Shown piece after piece: positions 1-7,745 of a stretch of 64,000 nucleotides of DNA; within the stretch, counting starts at the first letter, position 1, and each line of letters begins with the position of its first letter. Location of the stretch: positions 288,380-352,379 of the forward strand of contig CAYVRJ010000002.1 in assembly GCA_964453645.1 (NCBI GenBank), written 5' to 3'. The notes beneath the pieces are model-generated. The model did no database searches. It was not told the origin of the DNA and saw nothing but the letters and a program-made list of their open reading frames with translations. The position numbers and the translations under genes are program-made. This DNA is from CAYVRJ01 sp964453645 (GTDB lineage: Bacteria; Bacillota; Clostridia; Christensenellales; JAWKQI01).

Positions 1-403
1 ATAAATCCTTTTCGTAGTGGATGTTTTCACCCTGATATGTAATTTCTTCTACGCCCAGTTCTTCTGCCAAAGTTTGGAGTTCGCAATTCTTGTTGCGAAC
101 GCAAGTCAAGCAGTTTCTGTCGTGGTTGGAAAGAATCAGTTCCAGATTCGTTTTTCTCGTATCCAGCACCTTTTTGGAATTGGTGATCACTTCCATACCT
201 TCAGCAACGGGCAGTACGCATGCAGCTTGCAGTGCGGGCATCCCCTTTACTTCCACCAAACATACGCGGCATGCACCGATGGCATTGATTCCCGACAAAT
301 AGCAAAGGGTGGGTATTTTAACATTCGCCATCTTTGCCGCCCAAAGGACGGTGGTACCTTCAGGAGCTTGCAAACTTTTGCCGTCTATAGTTAAATTAAC
401 CAT
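1..403 (-). CDS. hydA: [FeFe] hydrogenase large subunit (HydA/HndD-type), N-terminal part, cut by window edge
   Basis: Catalytic subunit of a multimeric NAD(P)-linked [FeFe] hydrogenase in the cytoplasm; only the first 134 residues are in the window. They form a plant-type [2Fe-2S] ferredoxin domain (cysteines in LCYLSGINAIGACRVC and the later AACVLP) followed by the start of a complex I NuoG-like His-Cys3 [4Fe-4S] segment (H-DRN-C-LT-C-VRNKN-C). The H-cluster domain lies outside. The start ATG at 403 has an AGGAGATAAGAAA ribosome site. It follows hydB by 12 nt and is the last visible gene of the operon. The alternative, a NuoG or formate dehydrogenase subunit with the same N-terminus, is less likely beside hydB, hndB and hydC. 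Confidence 0.85.
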   Translation of the reverse strand, partial: MVNLTIDGKSLQAPEGTTVLWAAKMANVKIPTLCYLSGINAIGACRVCLVEVKGMPALQAACVLPVAEGMEVITNSKKVLDTRKTNLELILSNHDRNCLTCVRNKNCELQTLAEELGVEEITYQGENIHYEKDL

Positions 404-415
404 TTTCTTATCTCC

Positions 416-2212
416 TTATTTCTTTTCGATTGCTTTAAACTTACACTTATCCACACAAGCGCCACATTTGATACACTTCGCAGGATCAATGGTGAAAGGT
501 TTTTTCACTTCGCCGCTGATTGCGTTTACTGGGCAAACCCTGGAACAAGCGCTGCAACCAATACATTTATCCGCAATAATGCTGTATGTCAGCAGTTTCT
601 GGCAGTGACCAGCGGGACATTTCTTATCTTTGATGTGTGCCTCGTATTCATCTCTAAAGTAACGAATGGTGGAGAGCACAGGATTTGGAGCAGTTTTGCC
701 AAGGCCGCACAGGGCACCTTCTTTAATGCTCTCACCCAACGCTTCCAGCTTTTCGATATCACCTTCTTCGCCCTTGCCTTCAACAATGCGTTCCAGTATC
801 TCTAACATTCTTCTGGTTCCGATGCGGCAGGGAGGACATTTTCCGCAGGACTCATCCACAGTGAAGTCCAGGAAGAACCGCGCTACGTCCACCATACAGT
901 TGTCTTCGTCCATAACGATCAGTCCACCCGAGCCCATCATGGAGCCGATTTGCAGAAGGGAGTCGTAATCGATGGGTGTATCTAAGTGAGAAGAGGGAAT
1001 ACATCCGCCAGAGGGGCCACCCGTCTGTGCTGCCTTAAACTTTTTGCCGTTGGGAATACCACCGCCGATGTCGAATAAAATTTCACGCAGGGTTGTACCC
1101 ATGGGAATTTCAACAAGACCGGTATTGATAATCTTGCCGCCCAAGGCAAACACTTTTGTTCCAGGGCTCTTTTCTGTACCCATGGCAGTGAACCATTCAG
1201 CACCGTTTAAGACGATTTGGGGTATATTTGCAAATGTTTCAACGTTGTTAATGATGGTGGGTTTGCCAAAAAGGCCTTTGTTGGCCGGGAACGGGGGCTT
1301 TGGCCTTGGTTCGCCTCTGAATCCTTCGATAGAAGCGATGAGGGCTGTTTCTTCTCCGCAAACGAATGCACCGGCACCCAAGCGAATTTCCATATCAAAA
1401 TTAAACCCTGTGCCAAAAATATCTTCACCCAACAGGCCGTATTCTCTGGCCTGGCAGATGGCAATGCTCAACCGTTTGACAGCAATGGGGTACTCTGCCC
1501 GGATGTACACATAACCCATGTCCGCACCAATGGCATAACCTGCAATAGCCATCGCTTCGATGACCGCATGGGGATCCCCTTCCAAAACGGAACGATCCAT
1601 AAACGCACCGGGGTCACCCTCGTCTGCATTACAAATGACATATTTTTGATCGGACTGGTTGGCCGCACAAAACTGCCACTTTCTGCCCGTGGGGAATCCG
1701 CCGCCGCCTCTGCCCCGCAGGCCGGATTTGGAGACTAAATCGATTACTTCCTGGGGTTTCATTTCGGTGAGCACTTGGCCCAACGCCTTATATCCGTCGA
1801 ATGCGATATATTCTTCGATGTCCTCGGGATCCACAACACCGCAATTTTTCAGAGCAATACGCTTTTGCTTTTTATAAAACGCAATGTTATTGAGAGATTT
1901 TTCAATATCGGTATCGTTTTCATCGTCTTTATGTAACAGTCTTGCAACGATTCTGCCCTTTAATAGGTGTTCCGAAACGATTTCAGAAACGTCTTCGGCC
2001 GTCACCCGGCTATAGAAGGAACCCTCGGGATATATGATAACAATAGGACCTGCTTCGCACAGACCAAAACAACCTGTCCGAACAATTTTCACTTCGTTTT
2101 CCAGTTTGCTCTTTGCAATTTCCTGCTCAAACTGATCTATGAGAGTGAGTGAACCGGAGGATGTACAGCCTGTACCGCCGCAAATCATTACGTGTGAACG
2201 ATAGGTTTGCAT
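416..2212 (-). CDS. hydB: NADH-binding hydrogenase subunit (HydB/HndC, NuoF-like)
   Basis: Flavin- and NAD(P)H-binding diaphorase subunit of the hydrogenase, moving electrons between NAD(H), ferredoxin and HydA. In order: a thioredoxin-like [2Fe-2S] domain (Cys11, Cys16, Cys48, Cys52), a NuoF core with the glycine-rich NADH/FMN motif GRGGGGFPTGRKW, the GAGAFVCGEETAL motif, a [4Fe-4S] site in ESCGKCPPCRIGTRR, and two C-terminal bacterial-type [4Fe-4S] motifs (Cys550/553/556/560 and Cys580/583/586/590). The 598-residue length fits the HydB family, which differs from NuoF by the added N- and C-terminal domains. ATG 2212 has a GGAG site. It lies between hndB and hydA, so the complex is probably electron-bifurcating; that is inference from family context. 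Confidence 0.93.
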   Translation of the reverse strand: MQTYRSHVMICGGTGCTSSGSLTLIDQFEQEIAKSKLENEVKIVRTGCFGLCEAGPIVIIYPEGSFYSRVTAEDVSEIVSEHLLKGRIVARLLHKDDENDTDIEKSLNNIAFYKKQKRIALKNCGVVDPEDIEEYIAFDGYKALGQVLTEMKPQEVIDLVSKSGLRGRGGGGFPTGRKWQFCAANQSDQKYVICNADEGDPGAFMDRSVLEGDPHAVIEAMAIAGYAIGADMGYVYIRAEYPIAVKRLSIAICQAREYGLLGEDIFGTGFNFDMEIRLGAGAFVCGEETALIASIEGFRGEPRPKPPFPANKGLFGKPTIINNVETFANIPQIVLNGAEWFTAMGTEKSPGTKVFALGGKIINTGLVEIPMGTTLREILFDIGGGIPNGKKFKAAQTGGPSGGCIPSSHLDTPIDYDSLLQIGSMMGSGGLIVMDEDNCMVDVARFFLDFTVDESCGKCPPCRIGTRRMLEILERIVEGKGEEGDIEKLEALGESIKEGALCGLGKTAPNPVLSTIRYFRDEYEAHIKDKKCPAGHCQKLLTYSIIADKCIGCSACSRVCPVNAISGEVKKPFTIDPAKCIKCGACVDKCKFKAIEKK

Positions 2213-2241
2213 AAAATTATCTCCATTCTTTATATAAATAT

Positions 2242-2610
2242 TTATTTATCCGCATTGCCGATGGTATATTCCACAACAGGATTTCCGTTTACGATGTGGT
2301 TCGTGACGATTTTAGCCACCATATCGGGGTTTACTTTCACATAAGTGACCTTTTCCTGACCCTCTTTAAACACTTCAACGATTGGCTCTAAACGGCACAT
2401 ACCGATACAGCCCGTTTGCGAAACAGTGACGTCCTTTAAGTTGTGGGAAGCGACTTCTTCAACGAATTTAGTAAGAACAGGGCGTGCACCCGCAGCAATA
2501 CCACATGTTGCCATGCCGACCACTACCTTGGTTCCGCCCTCTTTTGTTCTGATATCCACGTTTTTAATTGCTTTTTCCCTAATGGCAGCTAATTCACTAA
2601 GGGATTTCAT
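2242..2610 (-). CDS. hndB: Small [2Fe-2S] thioredoxin-like hydrogenase subunit (HndB-like)
   Basis: Small 122-residue ferredoxin-like protein of the HndB family, found with NAD(P)-linked [FeFe] hydrogenases. The thioredoxin-like [2Fe-2S] pattern is visible as MATCGIAAG near residue 34-42 and QTGCIGMC near residue 85-92, with two further basic/acidic helices. It starts with ATG 2610 behind GGAGGAAAAATACT and overlaps the stop of the upstream ATPase gene by 4 nt (ATGA), which indicates translational coupling. Its exact electron-transfer role is not shown by the sequence. Confidence 0.85.
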   Translation of the reverse strand: MKSLSELAAIREKAIKNVDIRTKEGGTKVVVGMATCGIAAGARPVLTKFVEEVASHNLKDVTVSQTGCIGMCRLEPIVEVFKEGQEKVTYVKVNPDMVAKIVTNHIVNGNPVVEYTIGNADK

Positions 2611-3161
2611 AGTATTTTTCCTCCAAACAATTCTTTTATGTTTTCGGTTATATTGCTCAAGATAAACAGCGATACATCGGGGTTGTCCAAGGGCACTTCC
2701 CCCAAGATCTCCCTAGCTTCCTTGGTTAAAAAAGCAAACGTTTCCCCATTGAAAACAACTTGAATTTCAAAGTCCAAGTGGGGATTCATTTGAATGAGGG
2801 AGTGCAACGTTTCACTCAGTTCCCCCATGGGGGGTCTGTCAATGTGATCCAACTGATAGGTGGACTCAACCTTTGTACCCACACCCAACTGGGAGTGTAG
2901 AACAAACGTTCCACCTGCTCCCTCCGCACCTGCTTTTAACAGGGGAAGCCCAAACCCCACCTTTCTGCTCGTTCTGCTGGTCACAAAGGGGCTGAGCACA
3001 TTTTTTTGCATGTCACTGCTCATTCCGCAGCCGTCGTCTTCAACGGCCATTGTCAGCATATTTGCACGTTCATCTATATTGATCAGAAGCTTAACGGTTT
3101 GTGCCCCGGCTACAATGGAATTTTGTGCAATATCCAAAAGGTGAGATGATATATCGCGCAT
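2607..3161 (-). CDS. Histidine-kinase-like ATPase domain protein in the hydrogenase operon
   Basis: A stand-alone GHKL ATPase domain of 184 residues. The N box (HLLDIAQNSIVAGA), the G1 box (VEDDGCGM) and a G2-like segment (KVGFGLPLLKAGAEGAGG) are clear. There is no dimerisation/phosphoacceptor His domain and no receiver domain, so it is not a normal sensor kinase; anti-sigma or switch-type ATP binding is possible. It sits between hydC (11 nt upstream) and hndB (4 nt overlap), inside the hydrogenase operon. Related small ATPases occur in clostridial hydrogenase operons, but their role is unsettled. The start at ATG 3161 has an AAGGA site. Confidence 0.8.
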   Translation of the reverse strand: MRDISSHLLDIAQNSIVAGAQTVKLLINIDERANMLTMAVEDDGCGMSSDMQKNVLSPFVTSRTSRKVGFGLPLLKAGAEGAGGTFVLHSQLGVGTKVESTYQLDHIDRPPMGELSETLHSLIQMNPHLDFEIQVVFNGETFAFLTKEAREILGEVPLDNPDVSLFILSNITENIKELFGGKIL

Positions 3162-3172
3162 AGTTGCGTTCC

Positions 3173-3652
3173 TTAGAATTTATTAATAATCTCTTGGATT
3201 TCCTTTGTTTCTCCAGTCAAACGTCCAAACACTTGTTCGCCAACCATAATAACGGGGGCTAAACCACAGCAGCCCAAGCATCTGGTGGCTTCTAATGTGA
3301 ACTTGTTATCGGGAGTTGTCTTGCCAACCTCCACGTCTAGCAGTTCGCTGAAGCGGTTGAGCACTTTTTCAGCATTGCGCACATAACATGCAGTACCCAT
3401 GCATACTCCAATGATATTTTCTCCCTTTGGTTCGATGGCAAATTGAGAATAAAACGTTGCCACCCCGTAGACTTCGCTCATGGGGATTTCCAGTTCATTT
3501 GCGATTAAATCCTGAACTTCCATGGGCAAGTAGCCGAAAATCTCCTGTGCTTTTTGCATGACTGGCATAAGGGGACCTGGCGAGGACTTTATTGTTGCAA
3601 TATAATCCTTGAGCTCCTGCGCCTTATGCGCTTCACTGCTTAAAATGGACAT
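3173..3652 (-). CDS. hydC: Hydrogenase [2Fe-2S] subunit (HydC/HndA, NuoE-like)
   Basis: NuoE-family subunit carrying one [2Fe-2S] cluster that passes electrons to or from HydB. The four ligands are visible in GVCMGTACYVRN (two Cys) and ATRCLGCCGLAP (Cys within RCLGCCG). ATG 3652 is preferred because AGGAGGGATACAA lies just upstream; an in-frame longer reading to 3712 adds 20 residues with no ribosome site. The resulting 159 residues match the family. It is the first gene of the operon. Upstream is an AT-rich leader with a TAAAAT -10-like box overlapping a Rex-like palindrome. Confidence 0.92.
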   Translation of the reverse strand: MSILSSEAHKAQELKDYIATIKSSPGPLMPVMQKAQEIFGYLPMEVQDLIANELEIPMSEVYGVATFYSQFAIEPKGENIIGVCMGTACYVRNAEKVLNRFSELLDVEVGKTTPDNKFTLEATRCLGCCGLAPVIMVGEQVFGRLTGETKEIQEIINKF

Positions 3653-3715
3653 TTGTATCCCTCCTGATAAATTTATAGCATTCAAATGATGTGAAAACGA
3701 GTACTCGCACACACA

Positions 3716-3733
3716 ATGTTAATTTTATCACAA
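3716..3733 (-). promoter_or_regulatory. Possible Rex-type operator in hydC promoter
   Basis: Minus-strand TTGTGATAAAATTAACAT resembles the Rex consensus TTGTTAA-N4-TTAACAA at 11 of 14 fixed positions and covers the likely -10 box TAAAAT, about 65 nt upstream of the hydC start. Rex senses NADH/NAD+ and controls hydrogenase genes in several Clostridia. The region is AT-rich, so a chance match is possible. Confidence 0.35.
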
Positions 3734-3784
3734 TCAAAAATGTTTTGCACTATTTTTTTATAAATTTCTACAAAAAAGTTTCTT

Positions 3785-4567
3785 TTACCTGAATATTTTT
3801 TCTTTTATTTCGGGAATTGCAGCAATGGTGGTTTTATAACCAATTTCAATACATTTGTCTGAATCGACGTTGGAATAGGGATTGATATCGTATACATTGG
3901 GCATTAATAGCACATCTGCCGCAAAAATTTGATGTTTTGCAATCTCCCAACCCATAAAGTTGATCACCTGGGTGATGGTTGAAACTGTGCTCTTGGGGCG
4001 TGTGATCTCCTCACCTCTGTAGGACACATCACAGGCAATCACAAAATCCGCACCCATCTTGCGAACGGTATCCACAGGCGTGCGCTCGATCATACCGCCG
4101 TCGATATACATCCTGCCGTTGTGCTCATAGGGCACAAATATTCCGGGAATGGAAATGCTTGCCCGCACTGCATCGTAAATATATCCGCTGCTAAAAACAA
4201 TTTTTTGTCCGTTTTGCAAATCAATTGCAATGCAAGTGAAAGGTATGGAAGTCTCCTCAAACGTCTTGTTCTTGGTGAGCAGTTTAATCAGATCCTTTGT
4301 CCGCTCTCCCCGCACAATGCCGTGTTTGGATATTTTATAATCAATATATTTATACATTTCCATTTCAGGAATGAGCCGTTGAAAAAAGTTTAAATTGGAG
4401 CCAGTGACATACAGTGCTCCAATTACAGCTCCCATAGAACATCCGCTAATCAGATCGATTGGTATGTGGTGCTCCTGCAATGCCTGAATCACTCCAATGT
4501 GTGCAAGCCCTCTGGCAGCGCCAGCACCCAAGGCAAGACCAACTTTCCCCACTCTGCATTCACTCAT
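3785..4567 (-). CDS. Patatin-like phospholipase (RssA/YchK-like)
   Basis: Cytoplasmic Ser-Asp dyad lipid acyl hydrolase of the bacterial patatin family. Visible are the oxyanion glycine loop (LGAGAARGLAHIG, residues 13-25), the nucleophile elbow GCSMG with Ser44, and the DGG motif with Asp156. The 260-residue length matches short RssA-type proteins; no signal peptide or membrane anchor is seen. It is a lone gene, transcribed away from ylbJ, with its start codon 33 nt from the ylbJ start. The substrate cannot be read from the sequence. Confidence 0.88.
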   Translation of the reverse strand: MSECRVGKVGLALGAGAARGLAHIGVIQALQEHHIPIDLISGCSMGAVIGALYVTGSNLNFFQRLIPEMEMYKYIDYKISKHGIVRGERTKDLIKLLTKNKTFEETSIPFTCIAIDLQNGQKIVFSSGYIYDAVRASISIPGIFVPYEHNGRMYIDGGMIERTPVDTVRKMGADFVIACDVSYRGEEITRPKSTVSTITQVINFMGWEIAKHQIFAADVLLMPNVYDINPYSNVDSDKCIEIGYKTTIAAIPEIKEKIFR

Positions 4568-4592
4568 AATTCTCTAAAACTCCACATAATAT
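4564..4592 (+). promoter_or_regulatory. Possible sigma-E-like promoter for ylbJ
   Basis: TCATAAT, 14 nt, then CATAATAT resembles the Bacillus sigma-E pattern (KMATATT-N14/15-CATACANT) at 6 of 7 and 5 of 7 fixed positions. The -10 box ends only 8 nt before the ylbJ ATG, so the message would have almost no leader. The -35 overlaps the patatin start codon. YlbJ belongs to the mother-cell regulon in B. subtilis, which makes this plausible but unproven. Confidence 0.35.
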
Positions 4593-4600
4593 TTGATATT

Positions 4601-5755
4601 ATGATATACGTTAAAAATATTTCGTTTGTAATTATAACATTTATAGTATTGATCTTAACAGTGGTATATCCAACCATTTCGCTGGCCGCTGCCCACAGCG
4701 GTCTTAGCACCTTTGCGACAGTGATTGTACCCACCATGTTTCCTTTTTTTGTGGGCGTTGCGCTGCTGCAAAAGAGCGGCCTAGTGCGGGTGATTGCAGC
4801 CCTGCTCTCCCCCCTGGGAAAGCTGTTGTTTGGACTCAACGGATATAGCATGTATGCCTATCTGTCTGCGGTTATATCCGGCTGCCCAACGGGTGCAAAA
4901 GTAACGGCAGGACTGCTCAGCGAAAAATTGATCACCGAGAGAGAAGCCGAACACATCTCGTGTTTTACTGTGATGGCAGGGCCCATGTTTATCTTTGGAA
5001 CGATAGCGGCAACCCTGCTCATGCGGCCCGAATACGGTTTACCCCTCTTCATCGCCCATACATCGGGTGCACTGTTGTGCGGAATCGTACTGCGGTTCGT
5101 GTTTAAATCCCGTTCCAAACACAAACACGAATTGAAAACCGCTGTAGATGCTTTTAAAATAGAAATTCATCAACTCAATATCGCACGTGCAATTGAAGAA
5201 AGTGTACTGTCGTCTGTTAAAACCCTTTTTCTCATCGGCGGAATCATCATCGTGTTTAGTGTGCTCACCGCCATACTCAGCCATTTGGGTTTATTAAAGC
5301 TGTTTTCCCTGCCCATTCAGCCCCTGTGCGCCCTGCTCAACATCGATCCATCGGCCGCACCGGCACTGGTGACAGGCGCTTTTGAAATGACCGCAGGTTG
5401 TGTGGAACTGGCCAGCATGAACGCCGATCTATACACCAAGTTGGTGGGTATGACACTCATCATCGGGTTTTCGGGTTTCTCCATCATCTCTCAGGTTCGG
5501 TCTGTACTCACCAGTGCGAACATTGGCACTAAATTTTTGCTGTTATCAAAAATTATACAGTGCACACTCAGCGTGGCTATGATTAAACTGCTGGTAGATC
5601 AAGCAAAAACGCAGGCCGTCTTTTATTCTGTGTCGGTACCCTTAGAGCTTTCCAACTCACCCCTGCTGATTTGTCTCACCCTTATCTGCACCATTCTCAT
5701 CTACATTCTTGCCAGAAGGGCCTTCTTTTCCACCAAGGCTCGCAGAAGGTTTTAG
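4601..5755 (+). CDS. ylbJ: Sporulation integral membrane protein YlbJ
   Basis: Polytopic membrane protein of the YlbJ family, needed in the mother cell for a stable spore cortex in Bacillus. The protein carries many hydrophobic segments, with nucleoside-recognition (Gate)-type sequence around CPTGAKVTAGLLSE (about residues 93-106) and a second half beginning near residue 205. ATG 4601 is chosen because MIYVKNISFVIITF aligns with the usual YlbJ amino end; an upstream reading to 4466 would run into the patatin gene. No Shine-Dalgarno site precedes it. At 384 residues it is close to family size. Its 3' end overlaps the convergent coiled-coil gene by 99 bp. It suggests an endospore former. Confidence 0.88.
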   Translation: MIYVKNISFVIITFIVLILTVVYPTISLAAAHSGLSTFATVIVPTMFPFFVGVALLQKSGLVRVIAALLSPLGKLLFGLNGYSMYAYLSAVISGCPTGAKVTAGLLSEKLITEREAEHISCFTVMAGPMFIFGTIAATLLMRPEYGLPLFIAHTSGALLCGIVLRFVFKSRSKHKHELKTAVDAFKIEIHQLNIARAIEESVLSSVKTLFLIGGIIIVFSVLTAILSHLGLLKLFSLPIQPLCALLNIDPSAAPALVTGAFEMTAGCVELASMNADLYTKLVGMTLIIGFSGFSIISQVRSVLTSANIGTKFLLLSKIIQCTLSVAMIKLLVDQAKTQAVFYSVSVPLELSNSPLLICLTLICTILIYILARRAFFSTKARRRF

Positions 5756-6184
5756 TTCCAGCCTGTTCTCTTTTAAAATTCTCAACTGCAATTTGAAGCT
5801 TCTCTCAAGCTTATGAAGAATTTCATCTGCATATTCCAATACGCCTTCTCTGATTTCCCTTGCATTTCTTTTAGCCGCATCGGTTATCTCTGCTGCTCGC
5901 ACATAGGCAGCTTGGGTAATCTCGTTTTCTTCGATTTGTTCGCTCAGTTTGGCAGATGCACTGGAAACGATGAGGTCAGCCTCTTCCTTTGCCCCCAAAA
6001 GCACCTTGCTCTTTTCATCCAAAATGCGCTTGGCATGATTTACATCATCGGGCAAAGAGCTTTTTATATCCTCAATAATTTCCATTATAATTTCGTAGTC
6101 CACTGAACGCCTTTTAGAAAAGGCAACTTTCGGACTATTTTCTAATTCGTCAATTAATTCTTCGATGAGTTCTAACGTTTTCAT
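5657..6184 (-). CDS. Coiled-coil protein, V/F-type ATPase stalk subunit-like
   Basis: Unnamed 175-residue, highly charged, alpha-helical protein. Residues about 45-145 are a long Ala/Glu/Lys-rich coiled coil (AKRILDEKSKVLLGAKEEAD and similar), like the b/E/H stalk subunits of rotary ATPases; the last 30 residues are polar and probably disordered. Proteins of this type are usually found next to coaD in Clostridia; function unknown. ATG 6184 is used because it overlaps the coaD stop (ATGA) and has a GGGGGGGAGAG site. A longer reading to 6340 is only coaD in another frame. The C-terminal 33 codons overlap ylbJ antisense. Confidence 0.75.
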   Translation of the reverse strand: MKTLELIEELIDELENSPKVAFSKRRSVDYEIIMEIIEDIKSSLPDDVNHAKRILDEKSKVLLGAKEEADLIVSSASAKLSEQIEENEITQAAYVRAAEITDAAKRNAREIREGVLEYADEILHKLERSFKLQLRILKENRLELKPSASLGGKEGPSGKNVDENGADKGETNQQG

Positions 6185-6663
6185 CTCTCCCCCCCATACC
6201 ATGCAGTGATCTGTTCTATCAAGCATTGAGGTACCAGCTTGGATATATCCCCATGAAATGCAATTAACTCCCGCACCGCACTGGAAGAAATGTGTGTGTA
6301 TTCTCTCCGTGCCGGCAAGTACAGGGTGTCCCTTCCGCACAGCTCGTGATTGATACGCTCGTAATTGAGTTCATTATCAAAATCTATGGACGAGCGAAGG
6401 CCCCGGACGATGCAGTGGACGTTCTTTTCTTGGACATATTCGGCCAACAGACCGCTGTACAACTCGCACACCACGTTTTCAAAGGGTTCTGTTGCAATTT
6501 GAATCATTTCTAATCGCTTTTCTGCCAGAACAGAATAATTTTTATTTTTGTTGATTAACATAGCTACGTACACTTTGTCAAACAAGTGGGATATTCGTTC
6601 AATAATATCTAGGTGACCCAACGTGATTGGATCAAAACTGCCTGGATATACAGCACATCTCAT
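6181..6663 (-). CDS. coaD: Phosphopantetheine adenylyltransferase
   Basis: Penultimate step of coenzyme A synthesis: ATP plus 4'-phosphopantetheine gives dephospho-CoA. The nucleotidyltransferase signature is clear: YPGSFDPITLGHLDII near residues 5-20 (T/HxGH motif as TLGH) and the C-terminal ISSSAVRELIAFHGD (ISSTxxR equivalent). 160 residues, normal for CoaD. ATG 6663 overlaps the rsmD stop as ATGA and follows GAGG with 8 nt spacing; a TTG two codons upstream is less likely. rsmD-coaD is a conserved Firmicutes pair. Confidence 0.95.
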   Translation of the reverse strand: MRCAVYPGSFDPITLGHLDIIERISHLFDKVYVAMLINKNKNYSVLAEKRLEMIQIATEPFENVVCELYSGLLAEYVQEKNVHCIVRGLRSSIDFDNELNYERINHELCGRDTLYLPARREYTHISSSAVRELIAFHGDISKLVPQCLIEQITAWYGGER

Positions 6664-7193
6664 ACACAATACCTCAAAAATGCAACAATTGTATTGCCGT
6701 ATTTTTTTATTTTATAGGCTTCAAAAGGTTCATAATTTAAGGGCTCACTGCTCTCGCACACGATCATACCCTCTTTGGATAAAATTTGTTTTTCATTCAG
6801 TTTGTTTAAAGTTTCGTTGTAAATACCCGCATGATAGGGTGGATCAATAAAAATAATATCAAATACAGATTGCGTTTGATTCATAAATTGAAGGGCGTCT
6901 GCACAGCGGATCTCAGATTTTTGAGCTACATTTGCTTTGCCCACGTTTTGCTCAATCAGACGAATGGATGACCTGCTCTTATCAATAAATGTGCACCCCT
7001 TGGCACCCCTGCTCAACGCCTCAATACCCAGTGCTCCACTTCCCGCAAATAAATCCAACACCTGTTTGTCCACCAATTGAAATTGAAGTGCACCAAATAC
7101 AGCTTCCTTTACTTTGTCCGATGTGGGCCGAATATCTTCATTTGCAGGAGATAACAGTTTTGTCCCTCGTGCGCTTCCGCTAATCACTCTCAT
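6660..7193 (-). CDS. rsmD: 16S rRNA (guanine966-N2)-methyltransferase
   Basis: SAM-dependent methyltransferase modifying G966 of 16S rRNA. Visible: the RsmD opening MRVISGSARG with the RPTSDKVKEAVF region, SAM-binding VLDLFAGSGALGIEALSRGA (about residues 45-64), and the catalytic IFIDPPYHAG motif near residue 115. 177 residues, normal length. It begins 24 nt after the 5-formyl-THF cyclo-ligase gene and overlaps coaD by 4 nt. Confidence 0.94.
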   Translation of the reverse strand: MRVISGSARGTKLLSPANEDIRPTSDKVKEAVFGALQFQLVDKQVLDLFAGSGALGIEALSRGAKGCTFIDKSRSSIRLIEQNVGKANVAQKSEIRCADALQFMNQTQSVFDIIFIDPPYHAGIYNETLNKLNEKQILSKEGMIVCESSEPLNYEPFEAYKIKKYGNTIVAFLRYCV

Positions 7194-7217
7194 ACGTATG
7201 ATTTTAACACAAGGTTT

Positions 7218-7745
7218 CTATTTTGCATAATGAATTTTTTTGTCAGTTGCAACGGCATCGAGGGATACGTCGTGTTTTTGCGGATACACAGTTTCTACGA
7301 AAAATTCTTCCAGGCACACACCCAGTTTATAGGCATGCGGATGCTTGGCAAGAAACCTGTCGTAGTAACCACCCCCGTAACCCAGTCGATGAAAGGTTTG
7401 ATCAATGGCGATGGCGGGTACCAAAACCAAATCGGGGGTCATTTCAACATCTCCTGTGGGTTCTAAAATTCCATACTTGCCGATAATTAAGGAACCTGTA
7501 TACAACACAGATACAATATTTTTATTTTTTACTTTGGGCAACAAAATGTTTTTTGAAGTTGTTTCAAGGATATGAGATAAATCTGCCTCGTTGTGTGCGG
7601 CACAATAACACATAATATTTTTTGAGGCGTTAAAAATTTCTGATAATACAATATGATCGCAAATGTACTTGGATCTATCTAATACATACTCTTTGGGGAG
7701 CTGGATTCTCTTGTTTTTAATTTCCTTCCTAAGCGTTGCCTTCAA
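7218..7745 (-). CDS. 5-formyltetrahydrofolate cyclo-ligase
   Basis: Converts 5-formyl-THF and ATP to 5,10-methenyl-THF in the folate one-carbon pool. The basic N-terminus (KATLRKEIKNKR), the LVPAIAIDQTFHRLGYGGGYYDRFL motif region and the VYPQKHDVSLDAVATD ending are typical (YgfA/MTHFS). A TTG start at 7745 (175 residues, GGAG 10 nt upstream) puts the family's usual basic end at the amino terminus; an ATG at 7784 would add 13 residues without a good site. Either start overlaps the end of alr. It is followed by rsmD after 24 nt. Confidence 0.9.
   Translation of the reverse strand: MKATLRKEIKNKRIQLPKEYVLDRSKYICDHIVLSEIFNASKNIMCYCAAHNEADLSHILETTSKNILLPKVKNKNIVSVLYTGSLIIGKYGILEPTGDVEMTPDLVLVPAIAIDQTFHRLGYGGGYYDRFLAKHPHAYKLGVCLEEFFVETVYPQKHDVSLDAVATDKKIHYAK

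Noticed and set aside
4466..4600. 45-residue N-terminal extension of YlbJ
   Set aside because: It overlaps the patatin gene, does not look like YlbJ and has no ribosome site.
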